A model generated the notes under the pieces. The model saw only the letters and a program-made list of their open reading frames with translations, was not told where the DNA came from and did no database searches. Below, in pieces: positions 45,154 through 54,377 of a DNA stretch of 64,000 nucleotides (positions are counted from its first letter, which is position 1; each line of letters starts with the position of its first letter). A program made the translations under genes and the position numbers. The DNA comes from Mycolicibacterium bacteremicum (lineage in GTDB: Bacteria; Actinomycetota; Actinomycetes; Mycobacteriales; Mycobacteriaceae), in assembly GCF_002086115.1 (NCBI RefSeq), contig NZ_MVHJ01000021.1, positions 22,985 to 86,984 of the forward strand, written 5' to 3'.

Positions 45154-46026
45154 TCACCGAACTTCCCGCAACGCCACCAGCGGCTCGACCGTCCGGACCG
45201 CCACGTCCAGCCGTTGCTCAAGCGTCCCCATCAGCAGCACCCACGACTGCCCGGCCGCGGTGAGCGCCTCGGCGAACCAGTCGGTCATCGCCGCGCGGAT
45301 TGCGAGGTCTCCCTCGCGCATCCCATCGTCCTGCCACGGCAACCCGTCGTGGTCGGTCAGCAGATACACCGCACGATCGGGCACCGACGTCCACGGCCCG
45401 CCTGACGCGTCCTCGCGGCGGGTCTGCTCCGGGCCGATCACGTCGAAATCTGCGGCATCCCAGACGAAATCGGCAACGCCACAGCCGGACTCCATCTTCA
45501 GCTGGGTGTACTCGCGCCCGTACTCGGACACACACTGCGTCGACGCCCAAACCCCACCCCGGGCGCGAAAGTGCGCAGCCAACCGCTGCGCCACCATCGT
45601 CGTCCCGGTCGACTCGGCACCGACCACCACGACCCGCGTCGTCAGCCCGGCCCGCACCGCCGGCACCAGCTCGCACCATCTTCCGGCGAGATCGGCCCGG
45701 ACGTCGGTGCTGGCACCGGTCCGCGACATCTGCACCGCCGTGGCGTCGAACCACCGGGCCAGCTCATGGCAGTAGTCATCCCCGCTGAACACCGCATCGA
45801 CCTCGGTCCGGGCCCCGGATGCGCGCACCCCGGCCTTCATCGCGGCGACCTGCGCGGGCCACACCCGCAGGTCGGTCGCGTCCATCGTTGCATCTCAACG
45901 GATCCCGGCCACCCGCACCGCCGCGTCGCCGGCATGTTCCGCACGCATCCAGCTCACCCGCTGCTCCAACGTCAGCGACTCCGCCGCCGAGGCCATCACC
46001 AACACCGTGAACTCACCGCACCGCAC
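45154..46026 (-). pseudogene. nadR: NadR-like NMN adenylyltransferase / ribosylnicotinamide kinase, decayed
   Basis: The largest intact frame (ATG 45885 to 45154) holds the kinase half: a P-loop-like VVVVGAESTGTTMVAQRLAA, SEYGREYTQ and DFVWDAADFDVIGPEQTRRE. Upstream, in the same frame, lies part of the nucleotidyltransferase half (GEFTVLVMASAAESLTLEQR) from about GTG 46026, separated from the rest by TGA at 45897-45899. The catalytic HxGH region that opens the NadR domain is missing. So this copy has lost the NMN adenylyltransferase start and carries a stop. Note ESTGTT where an active P-loop has ESTGKT: the lysine is absent too. Confidence 0.65.
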
Positions 46027-46110
46027 CAATCCATTGTGGCGGTACGCCGGTCTAGGCGATTAACTCGGCTAGCCTCACTGCTGTCCGATCATCGAGACGG
46101 GGGACGGTTG

Positions 46111-46848
46111 ATGCTCGCAGCTGAAGCTCTGTGCTGGACGGCGGTTGGCACTGCCTTGGTTGTCTTGACGGCCGGTTGTTCTTCGGAGAGTGTTGAAATG
46201 CCGGCCGCCGCGACCACCGACAGGACGGCCGCGTCTTCGACGACCCAGGGACCGGGTTCCTTCGCCTGGATATCGTCTGTCATGCCGACCGATGCCGAGC
46301 TCACCGAGGCGCTCGGCTACACCGTGACTACAGATGGCCCGCCGAGCGTCCGGCCGGGTCGCAAGTTTCGAAACACGTTTATCGGCAGCGGCGAAGTCGC
46401 AGAACGGGACTGCATAGGTGTCGTTTCGCCGCTGGAACAGGAAGCCTACTCTGGAGCTCCCGTGACTGCAGTCAGCTTCGCCACGGAGGCCGCAGCCACC
46501 TACTCCGCTGCGGCGTTTGATTCAATCGAAGGCGCCAAAGCGACGTTTGAGCGATTCGCCCAACAATGGCGGGCTTGCGATGGGCGCACCGTCGTCAAAT
46601 CTTTGGCCGGGAAGCCTCTGCAGGATCGGATCTCTGGTGTTCAGATCACTGACGTCGTGATCTCAGCGGTCGTAACTCTCGACGGCCCCGAGGGAGTTCC
46701 CGTTGTGGTCGGCCGCGCATTGGGAGTGGCCCATGACTGCATGGTGGACGTCGAGCTCGGGTTCGTCGACCCGGTGGATCAGACGCGCGCGGCGGAAAGG
46801 GCAGTGCTGCTGGTGGAAAAGATGCTCAGCCGAGTCGCAACCTCATGA
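46111..46848 (+). CDS. Lipoprotein with PknH-sensor-like domain
   Basis: A 245-residue lipoprotein. The signal peptide ends in TAGC, lipidated cysteine at residue 23, followed by a Ser/Thr/Ala-rich linker. The mature domain (about 65-245) has two cysteines in CIGVVSPLEQEAYSGAPVTA and WRACDGRTV and a later CMVDVELGF, the disulfide pattern of the PknH extracellular sensor-like domain seen in many mycobacterial lipoproteins (for example LppH, LprH). ATG 46111 follows a GGGGGAC. The start of a much longer upstream frame overlaps the decayed nadR gene and is not real. A likely terminator follows at 46863. Confidence 0.75.
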   Translation: MLAAEALCWTAVGTALVVLTAGCSSESVEMPAAATTDRTAASSTTQGPGSFAWISSVMPTDAELTEALGYTVTTDGPPSVRPGRKFRNTFIGSGEVAERDCIGVVSPLEQEAYSGAPVTAVSFATEAAATYSAAAFDSIEGAKATFERFAQQWRACDGRTVVKSLAGKPLQDRISGVQITDVVISAVVTLDGPEGVPVVVGRALGVAHDCMVDVELGFVDPVDQTRAAERAVLLVEKMLSRVATS

Positions 46849-46862
46849 CGCGGTTCAAAAGC

Positions 46863-46917
46863 TAGTACTACCGGCAGTATCGCCATCTCCCGTAGTACTG
46901 CGGGTAGTACTACTTTT
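46863..46917 (+). terminator. Hairpin with 10-base arms after the lipoprotein gene
   Basis: TAGTACTACC at 46863-46872 and GGTAGTACTA at 46903-46912 are perfect inverted arms around 30 bases, followed by CTTTT. A further GTAGTACT at 46892-46899 lies inside the loop. The hairpin and short T run 14 bases past the stop fit a transcription terminator; the palindromic TAGTACTA core could alternatively be a protein-binding site. Confidence 0.5.
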
Positions 46918-47189
46918 CTGCAGGTATTCTCGCCCCGCATCGCACGAGGACTCGGCATCGGCACCCGAAACGTCACCGCCGCAACGCCGCCGGGGCCAAT
47001 GCGGCCGCAACCGGGCTGACCCGGTCCAGTCCGGAGAAGCGGCGCGGGTGATCGGCGAACCTCGCCAGTACGTCCTCCGCAGGCAGCCGATAGAGGCCCA
47101 GTCGGGGACCGTGTCGTAACCATGCCGGCCGTCCGCCCGTGCGTCCGGAGCAACCCGAAAATGTCATACCCACCTGGGACAATGGACGT

Positions 47190-48050
47190 ATGCCGCAAAC
47201 AGCCCACATCCGTCTGCATGTGCTCGAAGCCGCCGACTGGAAGGACGGCATCATCACGATTCTGGAGCCCCGATCGCCGTACCGGCCGTGGCGCTACGCG
47301 TTCGGTGACGCCCGGCCCGGGGACTGGGCCGTCGTGGTACTCGGCACCGATCCGACGACCGTGCTGACGGTATTGGCGCGCATCGATCAAGAGGACGGCC
47401 TCGGCGGGGCCGCGCTCGATCTACGCCGCTACTCAATGCATCTGGTGGATCTCACCACGCTGGCGATGCTGCTCGACCTTCCCGATGCCTTCGACGACTG
47501 GCGGTTCACCGACGAGGAAGCCGAGCGAATGATCCTGGCGCTGCACGAAACCCCCGTGCACGGCAGCCACCGGGACCGGTGGGGGCATTCGACGGTGGCC
47601 CAGGCGCGCAATCTGCTGAGCTTCTGGGGCAAGTGCCACAGCTGTCACGACGAAATCGACCTCGCCACAGCCGATGCGCGCGATCAGATCCATGTGCACA
47701 CCGCAGACCCGCTGCCACGCCCGCAACCGCTGCCGCCGATCCGGACCACGGCCAACTACCCGGGGCGCAACCCGGACCGGTTCTCGACGCGGTACGACGC
47801 GCAGGACTGGCCCGCCGTGCTCTGCCGGCGCTGCGCCGGCCGGATGCGGTCGGGCGGCTTCGCGAGCTTCGTTAAGTACCAATTCGCTCAGCACCCGGCT
47901 TGCCCCGAGTGCGGCGGCCACCGCACGCAGACGATCGGTTACGGCATGCCGACGGACCCGGACGAGTGGGGCCCGTGGCGGTACATGGGCGGGTGCTGCC
48001 CGAAGAGCGACACGTGGCACTGCAGCCTGTGTGACCATGAATGGTCGTGA
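47190..48050 (+). CDS. Zinc-ribbon-rich hypothetical protein (286 aa)
   Basis: ATG 47190 has GGGACAATGG upstream; an in-frame start at 47139 is less likely. The N-terminal half is a globular region without known motifs. The C-terminal half carries four CxxC units: CHSCHDE, CRRCAGR, CPECGGH and CSLCDHEW, enough for two zinc ribbons or an HNH-like treble clef. No membrane segment or signal peptide. Neighbouring genes do not suggest a pathway. Zinc-dependent nucleic-acid binding is an inference from the cysteine pattern. Confidence 0.65.
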   Translation: MPQTAHIRLHVLEAADWKDGIITILEPRSPYRPWRYAFGDARPGDWAVVVLGTDPTTVLTVLARIDQEDGLGGAALDLRRYSMHLVDLTTLAMLLDLPDAFDDWRFTDEEAERMILALHETPVHGSHRDRWGHSTVAQARNLLSFWGKCHSCHDEIDLATADARDQIHVHTADPLPRPQPLPPIRTTANYPGRNPDRFSTRYDAQDWPAVLCRRCAGRMRSGGFASFVKYQFAQHPACPECGGHRTQTIGYGMPTDPDEWGPWRYMGGCCPKSDTWHCSLCDHEWS

Positions 48051-48203
48051 CAGCGAACCGCCGGCCGGCACTCACCGCTGCACATGCCCACACCGGCAAA
48101 CAAGCACCGGCACAGCGCACCTCACCCCGTCCACCACGGCGAGTCGACCCCGCCCCAACTGGGTAACCTCAAGATCACAGAAACAGATCAGGGGGATAAC
48201 GAC

Positions 48204-49160
48204 GTGAGCCTCGTACTGGGTCTTTCGGTCACCTCGAAGGACGTCCACGGCGAGCTGGTCGACGGCGTCACCGGCCAGGGCGACCACCTGGACCGCCAGG
48301 TACTCGACGTCGCCGACATCGAGGACTACCTGGCCCACCTGCCCGATGAACACCTGCACGCCGTCGGCCTCACCTGGACGCACGACGCCGAGGACGAGGC
48401 CGTCAAGGTCCGCGAGGCACTCGACACCTACAGCGGGGGAGCACCCGTCGTCCCGGTCCGCGACGTCGACGCCGCCCAGGCGCTGGCCCGCGGCATCGCC
48501 GACCTCACCGGCCACGACTTCCTCGTCGTCTGCGTCGTCGAACCCGACAGCTCGGTCGTCGCCACCGTCGACGGGTTCCACATGCACGTCGAGAGCGTCG
48601 ACCACGCCGACGCCGCCACCCTGACCGACCGCGTGCTGGCCGTCGTCCGCGCCGCCAAGCCCAGCCCCGACGCCGTCTACATCCTGGGCTCCGCCGACAC
48701 CGACGACCTCGTCACCGCGCTACGTGAGGACGCCGACCGCCCCGTCATCACCGCCACCGAGGCCGACTTCGCCCTGACCCGCGGCGCCGCCCTGGCCTCG
48801 GCGCACATCGCCAACATCCCCGACGAACCCGAGCAAACCCCGCGCGACCGCACGGTCACCGCACTGACGGTCACCCTGGTCGCCGCCGTCATCGTCTTCG
48901 TCGTCTCCGTATCCCTCACGCTCGCTTGGCCTTCCACGCCCACCCCGGCCCCCGAACCCGAGCCGCGGCCGCAGCTGGCGCAGAACGTCGAACCCATCGC
49001 ACCGCCGCCGGCGCCGAGAACCCCCGAACTCGCCAAGCACCTGAACGTGCCGCCGCCCGTCCAGGCGCCCCCGCCGCCGGCACCCGGCCCGGCCCCGGAG
49101 CCCAGGATCCGCGACAACCCCGTGCTCGACCGGGTCCCGTTCATCGACCGCATCCGCTAG
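48204..49160 (+). CDS. DUF7159-like mycobacterial membrane protein with Pro-rich tail
   Basis: GTG 48204 is preceded by GGGGGAT. The first 220 residues form an actin/FGGY-like alpha-beta region (repeat of strand-loop units, e.g. DEAVKVREALDTYSGGAPVV and AVYILGSADTDDLVTALRED). A single membrane helix follows at about 218-245 (VTALTVTLVAAVIVFVVSVS), then a 75-residue proline-rich, extracellular tail (PAPEPEPRPQLAQN and PPPVQAPPPPAPGPAPEP). This layout matches the mycobacterial DUF7159 family, whose role is unknown. It precedes the winged-helix/ATPase cluster by 40 bases but has its own start signals. Confidence 0.65.
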   Translation: MSLVLGLSVTSKDVHGELVDGVTGQGDHLDRQVLDVADIEDYLAHLPDEHLHAVGLTWTHDAEDEAVKVREALDTYSGGAPVVPVRDVDAAQALARGIADLTGHDFLVVCVVEPDSSVVATVDGFHMHVESVDHADAATLTDRVLAVVRAAKPSPDAVYILGSADTDDLVTALREDADRPVITATEADFALTRGAALASAHIANIPDEPEQTPRDRTVTALTVTLVAAVIVFVVSVSLTLAWPSTPTPAPEPEPRPQLAQNVEPIAPPPAPRTPELAKHLNVPPPVQAPPPPAPGPAPEPRIRDNPVLDRVPFIDRIR

Positions 49161-49186
49161 CCGGCACGCCCCCGCGCCCATGCCGC

Positions 49187-49192
49187 TACGTT
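49187..49192 (+). promoter_or_regulatory. Candidate -10 element for leaderless transcript
   Basis: TACGTT fits the mycobacterial -10 pattern TAnnnT and ends seven bases before the GTG at 49200. That spacing puts the transcription start at or next to the start codon, as in leaderless mycobacterial mRNAs; no Shine-Dalgarno sequence is present before this GTG. Position-based inference. Confidence 0.45.
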
Positions 49193-49199
49193 GTAACGC

Positions 49200-49811
49200 G
49201 TGAGTGTCACGCCCACCGACCTGACCGGGACCGAGCGCGCCGTGCTGCTCGTCCTGATGGCCCAGGCCCGCCCGGTGCCCAACGCCGATCTGCTGGCCTA
49301 CGGCCCCACGCTGGACAAACGCAGCCGGGACAAACTCAACACCCTCGACCTCATCGAATCCGAGCGCGTCGGCGGCCGCTACATCCACGAGCTGACCGAC
49401 CGCGGCTGGCGGCTGTGCCGCGACATCATCACCGCCGGCGCCCCGCCGCGCTCCACCGGACCTGCCAAGACCCTGTACACCGTGCTGGCCGGGCTGAACC
49501 GCTACCTCGACACCGCCGACCTCAGCCTCGCCGAGCTGTTCTGGCCCAAACAAACCCCCAGCGCCGCCGAACGGATCACCCAGGCCTACACCGAGCTGGC
49601 CGACAGAACCGGCGCATGGGTCGGCCTCAGAACGCTGCGCCGGCAGCTCGACGACGTCCCCGACCTGGACGACGCCCTGACCGAGCTGTACCGCACCGGC
49701 GCCATCAGCCTGATCCCCGAAGAAAACCAGAAGGTCCTCACCGAGGAGGACCGCGCCGCCGCCATCACCATCGGCGGACAGGCCAAACACCTGATCGCAA
49801 TTGAGGTTTGA
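49200..49811 (+). CDS. Winged-helix-like partner of the AAA-HerA ATPase
   Basis: A 203-residue protein from GTG 49200. The N-terminal 70 residues read as a winged helix (RAVLLVLMAQARPVPNADLL, then SRDKLNTLDLIESERVGGRY and IHELTDRGWRL as recognition wing). A second, helical half ends EENQKVLTEEDRAAAITIGG. No catalytic motif. Its stop TGA overlaps the next start ATG by one base (TGATG), so the two are translationally coupled and probably form a complex. The pair recurs nowhere else in the window. Likely a DNA-binding or regulatory subunit; function unknown. Confidence 0.65.
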   Translation: MSVTPTDLTGTERAVLLVLMAQARPVPNADLLAYGPTLDKRSRDKLNTLDLIESERVGGRYIHELTDRGWRLCRDIITAGAPPRSTGPAKTLYTVLAGLNRYLDTADLSLAELFWPKQTPSAAERITQAYTELADRTGAWVGLRTLRRQLDDVPDLDDALTELYRTGAISLIPEENQKVLTEEDRAAAITIGGQAKHLIAIEV

Positions 49812-52800
49812 TGCAGGACGCACAACGCGAAGCACTCGCCGCCCTCCGGCTCACCTGGGCGCCCACCAGTGACGACCTGTGGCGCCCGCAGGCCCCCACC
49901 CACGTCAGCGGACTCAACGAACGCGCCGTCGACGACGTCATGGAGGCCTTCGCCGACGCCCAGCGCGACCCCGAATCCGCCCCGCTCGGCGTCACGATCC
50001 GAGGCCAGGCCGGCTCCGGCAAGACCCATCTGCTCGGCCAGATCCGCGAACGCGTCCAGACCGGGGGCGGGTTCTTCTTCGTCGTCGAACTGCTCGACGC
50101 CGCCAGCTTCTGGGAATCAGTACGCGCCGGCGTGCTGGAAAGCCTCGGCCGCCGCGGCGCCAACCGCGAAACCCAACTCAAAGACCTGCTGTGGGAACTG
50201 TCCTCGATCGCGCACGTCTCGCGCGCCGACCGCCGCGCCATCATCGGCGACGAGGACCTGGACCGCGAAACCCTGGACGCCTTCGTCAACGACCTGGCCA
50301 AGGCCCGCCGCGACGTCCGCGACTGCCACCAGACACTGCGCGCACTGGTCCTGTTGTCCGCCAACGACCTTGTCGCCCGCGACATCGGCGACTCCTACCT
50401 GCAGGGCAGCGAGGAGGTCGGCGCCGATGACCGGCTGCACTGGCGGCTGCGCGGCAGCGCACCCTCGGCCCAGCACTGCGTGCGCGATATCGCCCGGCTG
50501 GCCGCGCTGGCCGGGCCCTCGGTGCTCGCGCTCGATCAGATCGACACCCTGCTCGCGCAGTCCTCGACCCGCACCGACGAGGCCCGCGGCGCGGGGGACG
50601 GTGTGCTGGAACAGGTTGCGCACGGCCTGATGTCGGTGCGCCAGACCATGCGGCGCACCGTCCCGGTGGTTGCCTGCCTGCCTTCGGCGTGGGAGAGCAT
50701 CCGCGACCGCGCGACCGCCAGCGTGTCCGACCGCTTCCGCGTCACCGCACCGCTGGCGCCGCTGCCGAGCGCCGATATCGGCAAGGCCATCCTGGAACGC
50801 CGGTTCGAGGCGGCCTATCTGACCGTCGGCTTCACCCCGCCGTACCCGAGCTGGCCGATCAAACCCTCGGCCTTCGACGACGCCGCCGGCTACACCCCAC
50901 GCCAGCTGCTGATCCGCGCCGACGCGCACGTGCGGGACTGCCTGCGCCGCAAGGAGGTCATCGAGCTGGCGCACCTGTCCGATGAGCTGCCGCCGGAAGA
51001 CCAGCCCGACAACGACTCTGCCGACACCTCACCCATCGACCGGCTGTTCACCCAGTACCGCTCGCGCGCCGTCCCGGCCGCCGCGCTGGACGCCGACGGC
51101 GAGGACACCGCGGTGCCCGCCCTGCTCGGCGCCGCGCTGACCGCGTGGATCGCCGAACACGGCGACGACCAGTCCTACGTCTGCGACCCGCCGCCGGGCT
51201 CGCACGTCGTACTGCACGCCCGGCTGCGCCAATCCCTGGACGCGGCCACCGACGACGAGCGGCATTGGGCGTTCCGCGCGATCGGCGCCACCAACGCCGT
51301 CGCCGCCCAGAACCGCATCAAAAAGACGCTCAGCGCAACGGGTTTGAACGCCGGCACCGACCGGCGCAACCTGTTCTTCCTGCGCAACCACCCGTGGCCG
51401 TCCGGCCCGAAGACCGACGCGCTGATCAAGGACTTCGAAAACCAGGGCGGGCGCACCCTGACCCTCTCCGATGACGATATCCGCACCATGACCGCGCTGC
51501 GCGACCTGATCGACGACGACGTCGCCGGCCTGACCACCTGGCTGCGTGTGCGCCGACCCGCCCACGGCATCACCGTGCTGCGCGAGGCGCTCAACCTCAA
51601 CGGCGACGCGCCCGCGCGGGTGATCGAAGAGACCGTCGAACTCGAGGACGACGGACCGGAATTCGGTGCCGCCGAGTCCAAGATGCCGCTGGGCATCGAC
51701 GTGCGCACCGACACCACCGTGGCCATCGACCTGGCCGCGCTGCGCAAGCACGTCGCCATCTTCGCCGGCTCCGGGTCGGGCAAAACCGTGCTGATCCGCC
51801 GCCTCGTCGAAGAGGCCGCGCTGCGCGGCGTGTCCTCGATCGTGTTGGACCCCAACAACGATCTGTCCCGCCTGGGCACCGGCTGGCCGGAGAAGCCGGC
51901 CGGCTGGCGACGCGCCGACGACGAACGCGCCCGCGAGTACCTGGACCACACCGAGGTCGTCATCTGGACCCCGCGCCGCAGCACCGGCCGCCCGCTGGCG
52001 TTCCAGCCACTACCCGATTTCGCCAGCGTGCTCGATGACCAGGATGAGTTCATCGAGGCCGTCGAATCCGCCGTCGCCGCCCTGGAACCGCGCGCCCAGA
52101 TCAGCGGGCAGACCGCCAAGGCCGCCCGCTCACGCGCCGTGCTGCGAGAAGCGTTGCAACACTACGGCCGTCAACCCAACCCGACGCTGCCCGGCTTCAT
52201 CGCCATGCTCGCCGACCTGCCCGATGATGTCAGCGAGCTGGCCGACGCGCCCAAGATGGCCGCCGAGATGGCGCAGAACCTGCGCGCCGCCACCGTCAAC
52301 GACCCGCTGTTCGGCGGCGCCGGAACGGCGCTGGACCCCGGCGAGCTACTGACCCCGGCCGAGGGCAAACGCGCCCGGGTTTCGGTGATCAGCATGATCG
52401 GCCTGCCCAGCGACGAACAGCGGCAGAGCTTCGTCAGCCAGCTGCAGATGGCGCTGTTCGCCTGGATCAAACGCAACCCGGCCGGCGACAGGCCGCTCGG
52501 CGGCCTGCTGGTGATGGACGAGGCGCAGACGCTGGCCCCAGCGCGTGGTGTCACCGCCAGCACCCGCAGCACCTTGGCGCTGGCGTCACAGGCCCGCAAG
52601 TACGGCCTCGGGCTGATCTTCGCCACCCAGGCGCCCAAGGGACTGCACAACCACATCCCCGGCAACGCGGCCACTCAGTTCTACGGGCTGCTCAACTCGC
52701 CGGTGCAGATCGCCACCGCCGAGGAGATGGCCCGCGCCAAGGGCGGATTGATCAGCGATATCAGTCGGCTGCGGGCGGGCAACTTCTACGTCGCCACCGA

Positions 52801-52900
52801 GGGCAAGTCATTCCATCGCGTCACCGCGCCGTGGTGCCTGTCCCATCACCCGGCCAGCCCGCCGTCGGCCGACGAGGTGCTGGCACTGGCGCAGGCATAG
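49811..52900 (+). CDS. Dual ATPase: N-terminal AAA plus C-terminal HerA/FtsK-like motor
   Basis: A 1029-residue protein. First ATPase: Walker A RGQAGSGKTHLL near residues 63-74, Walker B VLALDQIDTLL near 237-247. Residues about 400-620 are a linker region. Second ATPase: IFAGSGSGKTVLIRRLVEE near 650 with LDPNNDLSRLG, Walker B GGLLVMDEAQTLAP near 897-910 and GLIFATQAPKGLHNHIPGNA near 935, the hallmarks of HerA/DUF87 hexameric DNA translocases. No membrane segment or nuclease domain. Coupled to the winged-helix gene upstream; a macrodomain gene follows after seven bases. A DNA translocase of defence, repair or element maintenance is inferred; no exact family is known to me. Confidence 0.8.
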   Translation: MQDAQREALAALRLTWAPTSDDLWRPQAPTHVSGLNERAVDDVMEAFADAQRDPESAPLGVTIRGQAGSGKTHLLGQIRERVQTGGGFFFVVELLDAASFWESVRAGVLESLGRRGANRETQLKDLLWELSSIAHVSRADRRAIIGDEDLDRETLDAFVNDLAKARRDVRDCHQTLRALVLLSANDLVARDIGDSYLQGSEEVGADDRLHWRLRGSAPSAQHCVRDIARLAALAGPSVLALDQIDTLLAQSSTRTDEARGAGDGVLEQVAHGLMSVRQTMRRTVPVVACLPSAWESIRDRATASVSDRFRVTAPLAPLPSADIGKAILERRFEAAYLTVGFTPPYPSWPIKPSAFDDAAGYTPRQLLIRADAHVRDCLRRKEVIELAHLSDELPPEDQPDNDSADTSPIDRLFTQYRSRAVPAAALDADGEDTAVPALLGAALTAWIAEHGDDQSYVCDPPPGSHVVLHARLRQSLDAATDDERHWAFRAIGATNAVAAQNRIKKTLSATGLNAGTDRRNLFFLRNHPWPSGPKTDALIKDFENQGGRTLTLSDDDIRTMTALRDLIDDDVAGLTTWLRVRRPAHGITVLREALNLNGDAPARVIEETVELEDDGPEFGAAESKMPLGIDVRTDTTVAIDLAALRKHVAIFAGSGSGKTVLIRRLVEEAALRGVSSIVLDPNNDLSRLGTGWPEKPAGWRRADDERAREYLDHTEVVIWTPRRSTGRPLAFQPLPDFASVLDDQDEFIEAVESAVAALEPRAQISGQTAKAARSRAVLREALQHYGRQPNPTLPGFIAMLADLPDDVSELADAPKMAAEMAQNLRAATVNDPLFGGAGTALDPGELLTPAEGKRARVSVISMIGLPSDEQRQSFVSQLQMALFAWIKRNPAGDRPLGGLLVMDEAQTLAPARGVTASTRSTLALASQARKYGLGLIFATQAPKGLHNHIPGNAATQFYGLLNSPVQIATAEEMARAKGGLISDISRLRAGNFYVATEGKSFHRVTAPWCLSHHPASPPSADEVLALAQA

Positions 52901-52907
52901 TGGCGGT

Positions 52908-53405
52908 ATGCCCATCATCACCGCCGTCCACGGCGATATCACCCAGCAGGACGTGGACGCCGTCGTCAACGCCGCCAACAACGCCATGCGCGGCGGTGGG
53001 GGAGTCGACGGTGCCATCCACCGGGCCGGCGGCCCCGAGGTCCTCGAGGACTGCGTCAGGCGCTTCCCCGACGGCCTGGCCACCGGTGACGCCGGCTGGA
53101 CCACCGTCGGCCGGCTGCCAGCCCGCTGGGTGATCCACACCGTCGGACCCAACTACAGCGCAGGTCAGCGCGATCGGTCGCTGTTGGTGTCCTGCTACGC
53201 GCGCTCGCTACAGGTCGCCGACGAACTCGATGCCCGCACAATCGCTTTCCCGCTGATCAGCGCCGGAATCTACGGCTGGCCCAAGGGCGACGCCATCAAG
53301 GCCGCCATCGAGACCATCGCCGCGGCAGAGACGAATGTCACCGAGGCGCGCATCGTCGCCTTTGACGTGGGCACCTTCGAGGCGGTGACCGCAGAACTTG
53401 ATTGA
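52908..53405 (+). CDS. Macrodomain protein (O-acetyl-ADP-ribose deacetylase type)
   Basis: A 165-residue single macrodomain. Signature blocks: VHGDITQQDVDAVVNAANN, GGGGVDGAIHRAGG and FPLISAGIYGWPKGDA, which form the ADP-ribose binding loops; the asparagine and aspartate positions of the YmdB/MacroD class are present. This class removes ADP-ribose from proteins or hydrolyses O-acetyl-ADP-ribose. The start ATG is seven bases after the ATPase stop, so it may be in that operon, though macrodomain genes are also common on their own. Confidence 0.88.
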   Translation: MPIITAVHGDITQQDVDAVVNAANNAMRGGGGVDGAIHRAGGPEVLEDCVRRFPDGLATGDAGWTTVGRLPARWVIHTVGPNYSAGQRDRSLLVSCYARSLQVADELDARTIAFPLISAGIYGWPKGDAIKAAIETIAAAETNVTEARIVAFDVGTFEAVTAELD

Positions 53406-53435
53406 CCCCCAGCCCAGCTGGGTACGGTCGGAACC

Positions 53436-54377
53436 ATGGATGTGGTCAACCTTGCCTTCGAATGGACGGATACCAACAAGCACTGGCTGATCGAAGTTCC
53501 CATCCGGGTCGCGGTCTACATCCTGGTCGCACTCATCGCCCGGTTCGTGCTGCACCGCATGATCGACCGCGCCACCACCGGCCGCAACCCCAAGATCATC
53601 GACGATGCCGAACCCAAACGCGCCGCCCGACTTCGCGGCCTGCGGGAGCGCTCCAACACGGCCAGCGCCGCCAAGGCCGCCGCGCGCCGCCAACAACGCG
53701 CGCAGACCATCGGCTCGGTGCTGAAGTCGACGGTGTCGATCGTGCTGCTCGTCTGGGTGGTGCTCACCGTGCTCAACGTGTTCGGCGTCAACATCGCCCC
53801 GTTCATCGCCTCGGCCGGTGTGGTCGGCCTGGCCATCGGCTTCGGCGCGCAGAACCTGGTCCGTGACTTCGTCACCGGGGTGTTCATGCTGCTGGAGGAC
53901 CAGTACGGCGTCGGGGACACCGTCGACCTGGGGGAGGCCAGCGGCGAGGTCGAGAGCGTCGGCCTGCGCATCACCACCGTGCGCGATATCGACGGCACGC
54001 TCTGGTACGTCCGCAACGGCGAGATCGCCCGGGTCGGCAACATGAGCCAGGACTACGCCGTCGCCCGCATCGAGGTGCCGGTGGCGCTGAATGCCGATGT
54101 GCAGGAAGCCGAGAAAGTAGCCCTCGACGCCGCCCGCGCGGCCGTCAAGGACGAGTCCATCGCCGCCAAGGTGCTCGGCGAGCCGGAAATGCTTGGCGTG
54201 CAGACCATGACATCCGACCAGCTGACGCTGCGGCTGACCATCAAGACCAAGCCGAACGCGCAGTGGTCGGTGCAGCGCCGCCTGCGCCGCGAGATCCTGC
54301 GCGCCTACGACGAGCACGACATCGATCTGCCCTACCCGCCGCTGCGGGCCCCGATGGCCGTCAACGGTGCCGAATAG
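53436..54377 (+). CDS. MscS-family mechanosensitive channel
   Basis: A 313-residue protein. Membrane helices lie at about 20-42 (PIRVAVYILVALIARFVLHR), 95-118 (VSIVLLVWVVLTVLNVF) and 122-150; the last is the pore helix with the small-residue pattern ASAGVVGLAIGFGAQNLVRD, followed by the conserved FVTGVFMLLEDQYGVGDTVD of the MscS beta domain. A basic/alanine-rich cytoplasmic loop joins the first two helices. The C-terminal domain completes the cytoplasmic cage. It acts as a pressure-relief or small-conductance channel in the inner membrane. Confidence 0.9.
   Translation: MDVVNLAFEWTDTNKHWLIEVPIRVAVYILVALIARFVLHRMIDRATTGRNPKIIDDAEPKRAARLRGLRERSNTASAAKAAARRQQRAQTIGSVLKSTVSIVLLVWVVLTVLNVFGVNIAPFIASAGVVGLAIGFGAQNLVRDFVTGVFMLLEDQYGVGDTVDLGEASGEVESVGLRITTVRDIDGTLWYVRNGEIARVGNMSQDYAVARIEVPVALNADVQEAEKVALDAARAAVKDESIAAKVLGEPEMLGVQTMTSDQLTLRLTIKTKPNAQWSVQRRLRREILRAYDEHDIDLPYPPLRAPMAVNGAE

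Noticed and set aside
46973..47125. C-terminal fragment of a minus-strand gene ending ALAPAALRR
   Set aside because: It has a plausible look but no recognised motif and no upstream part.
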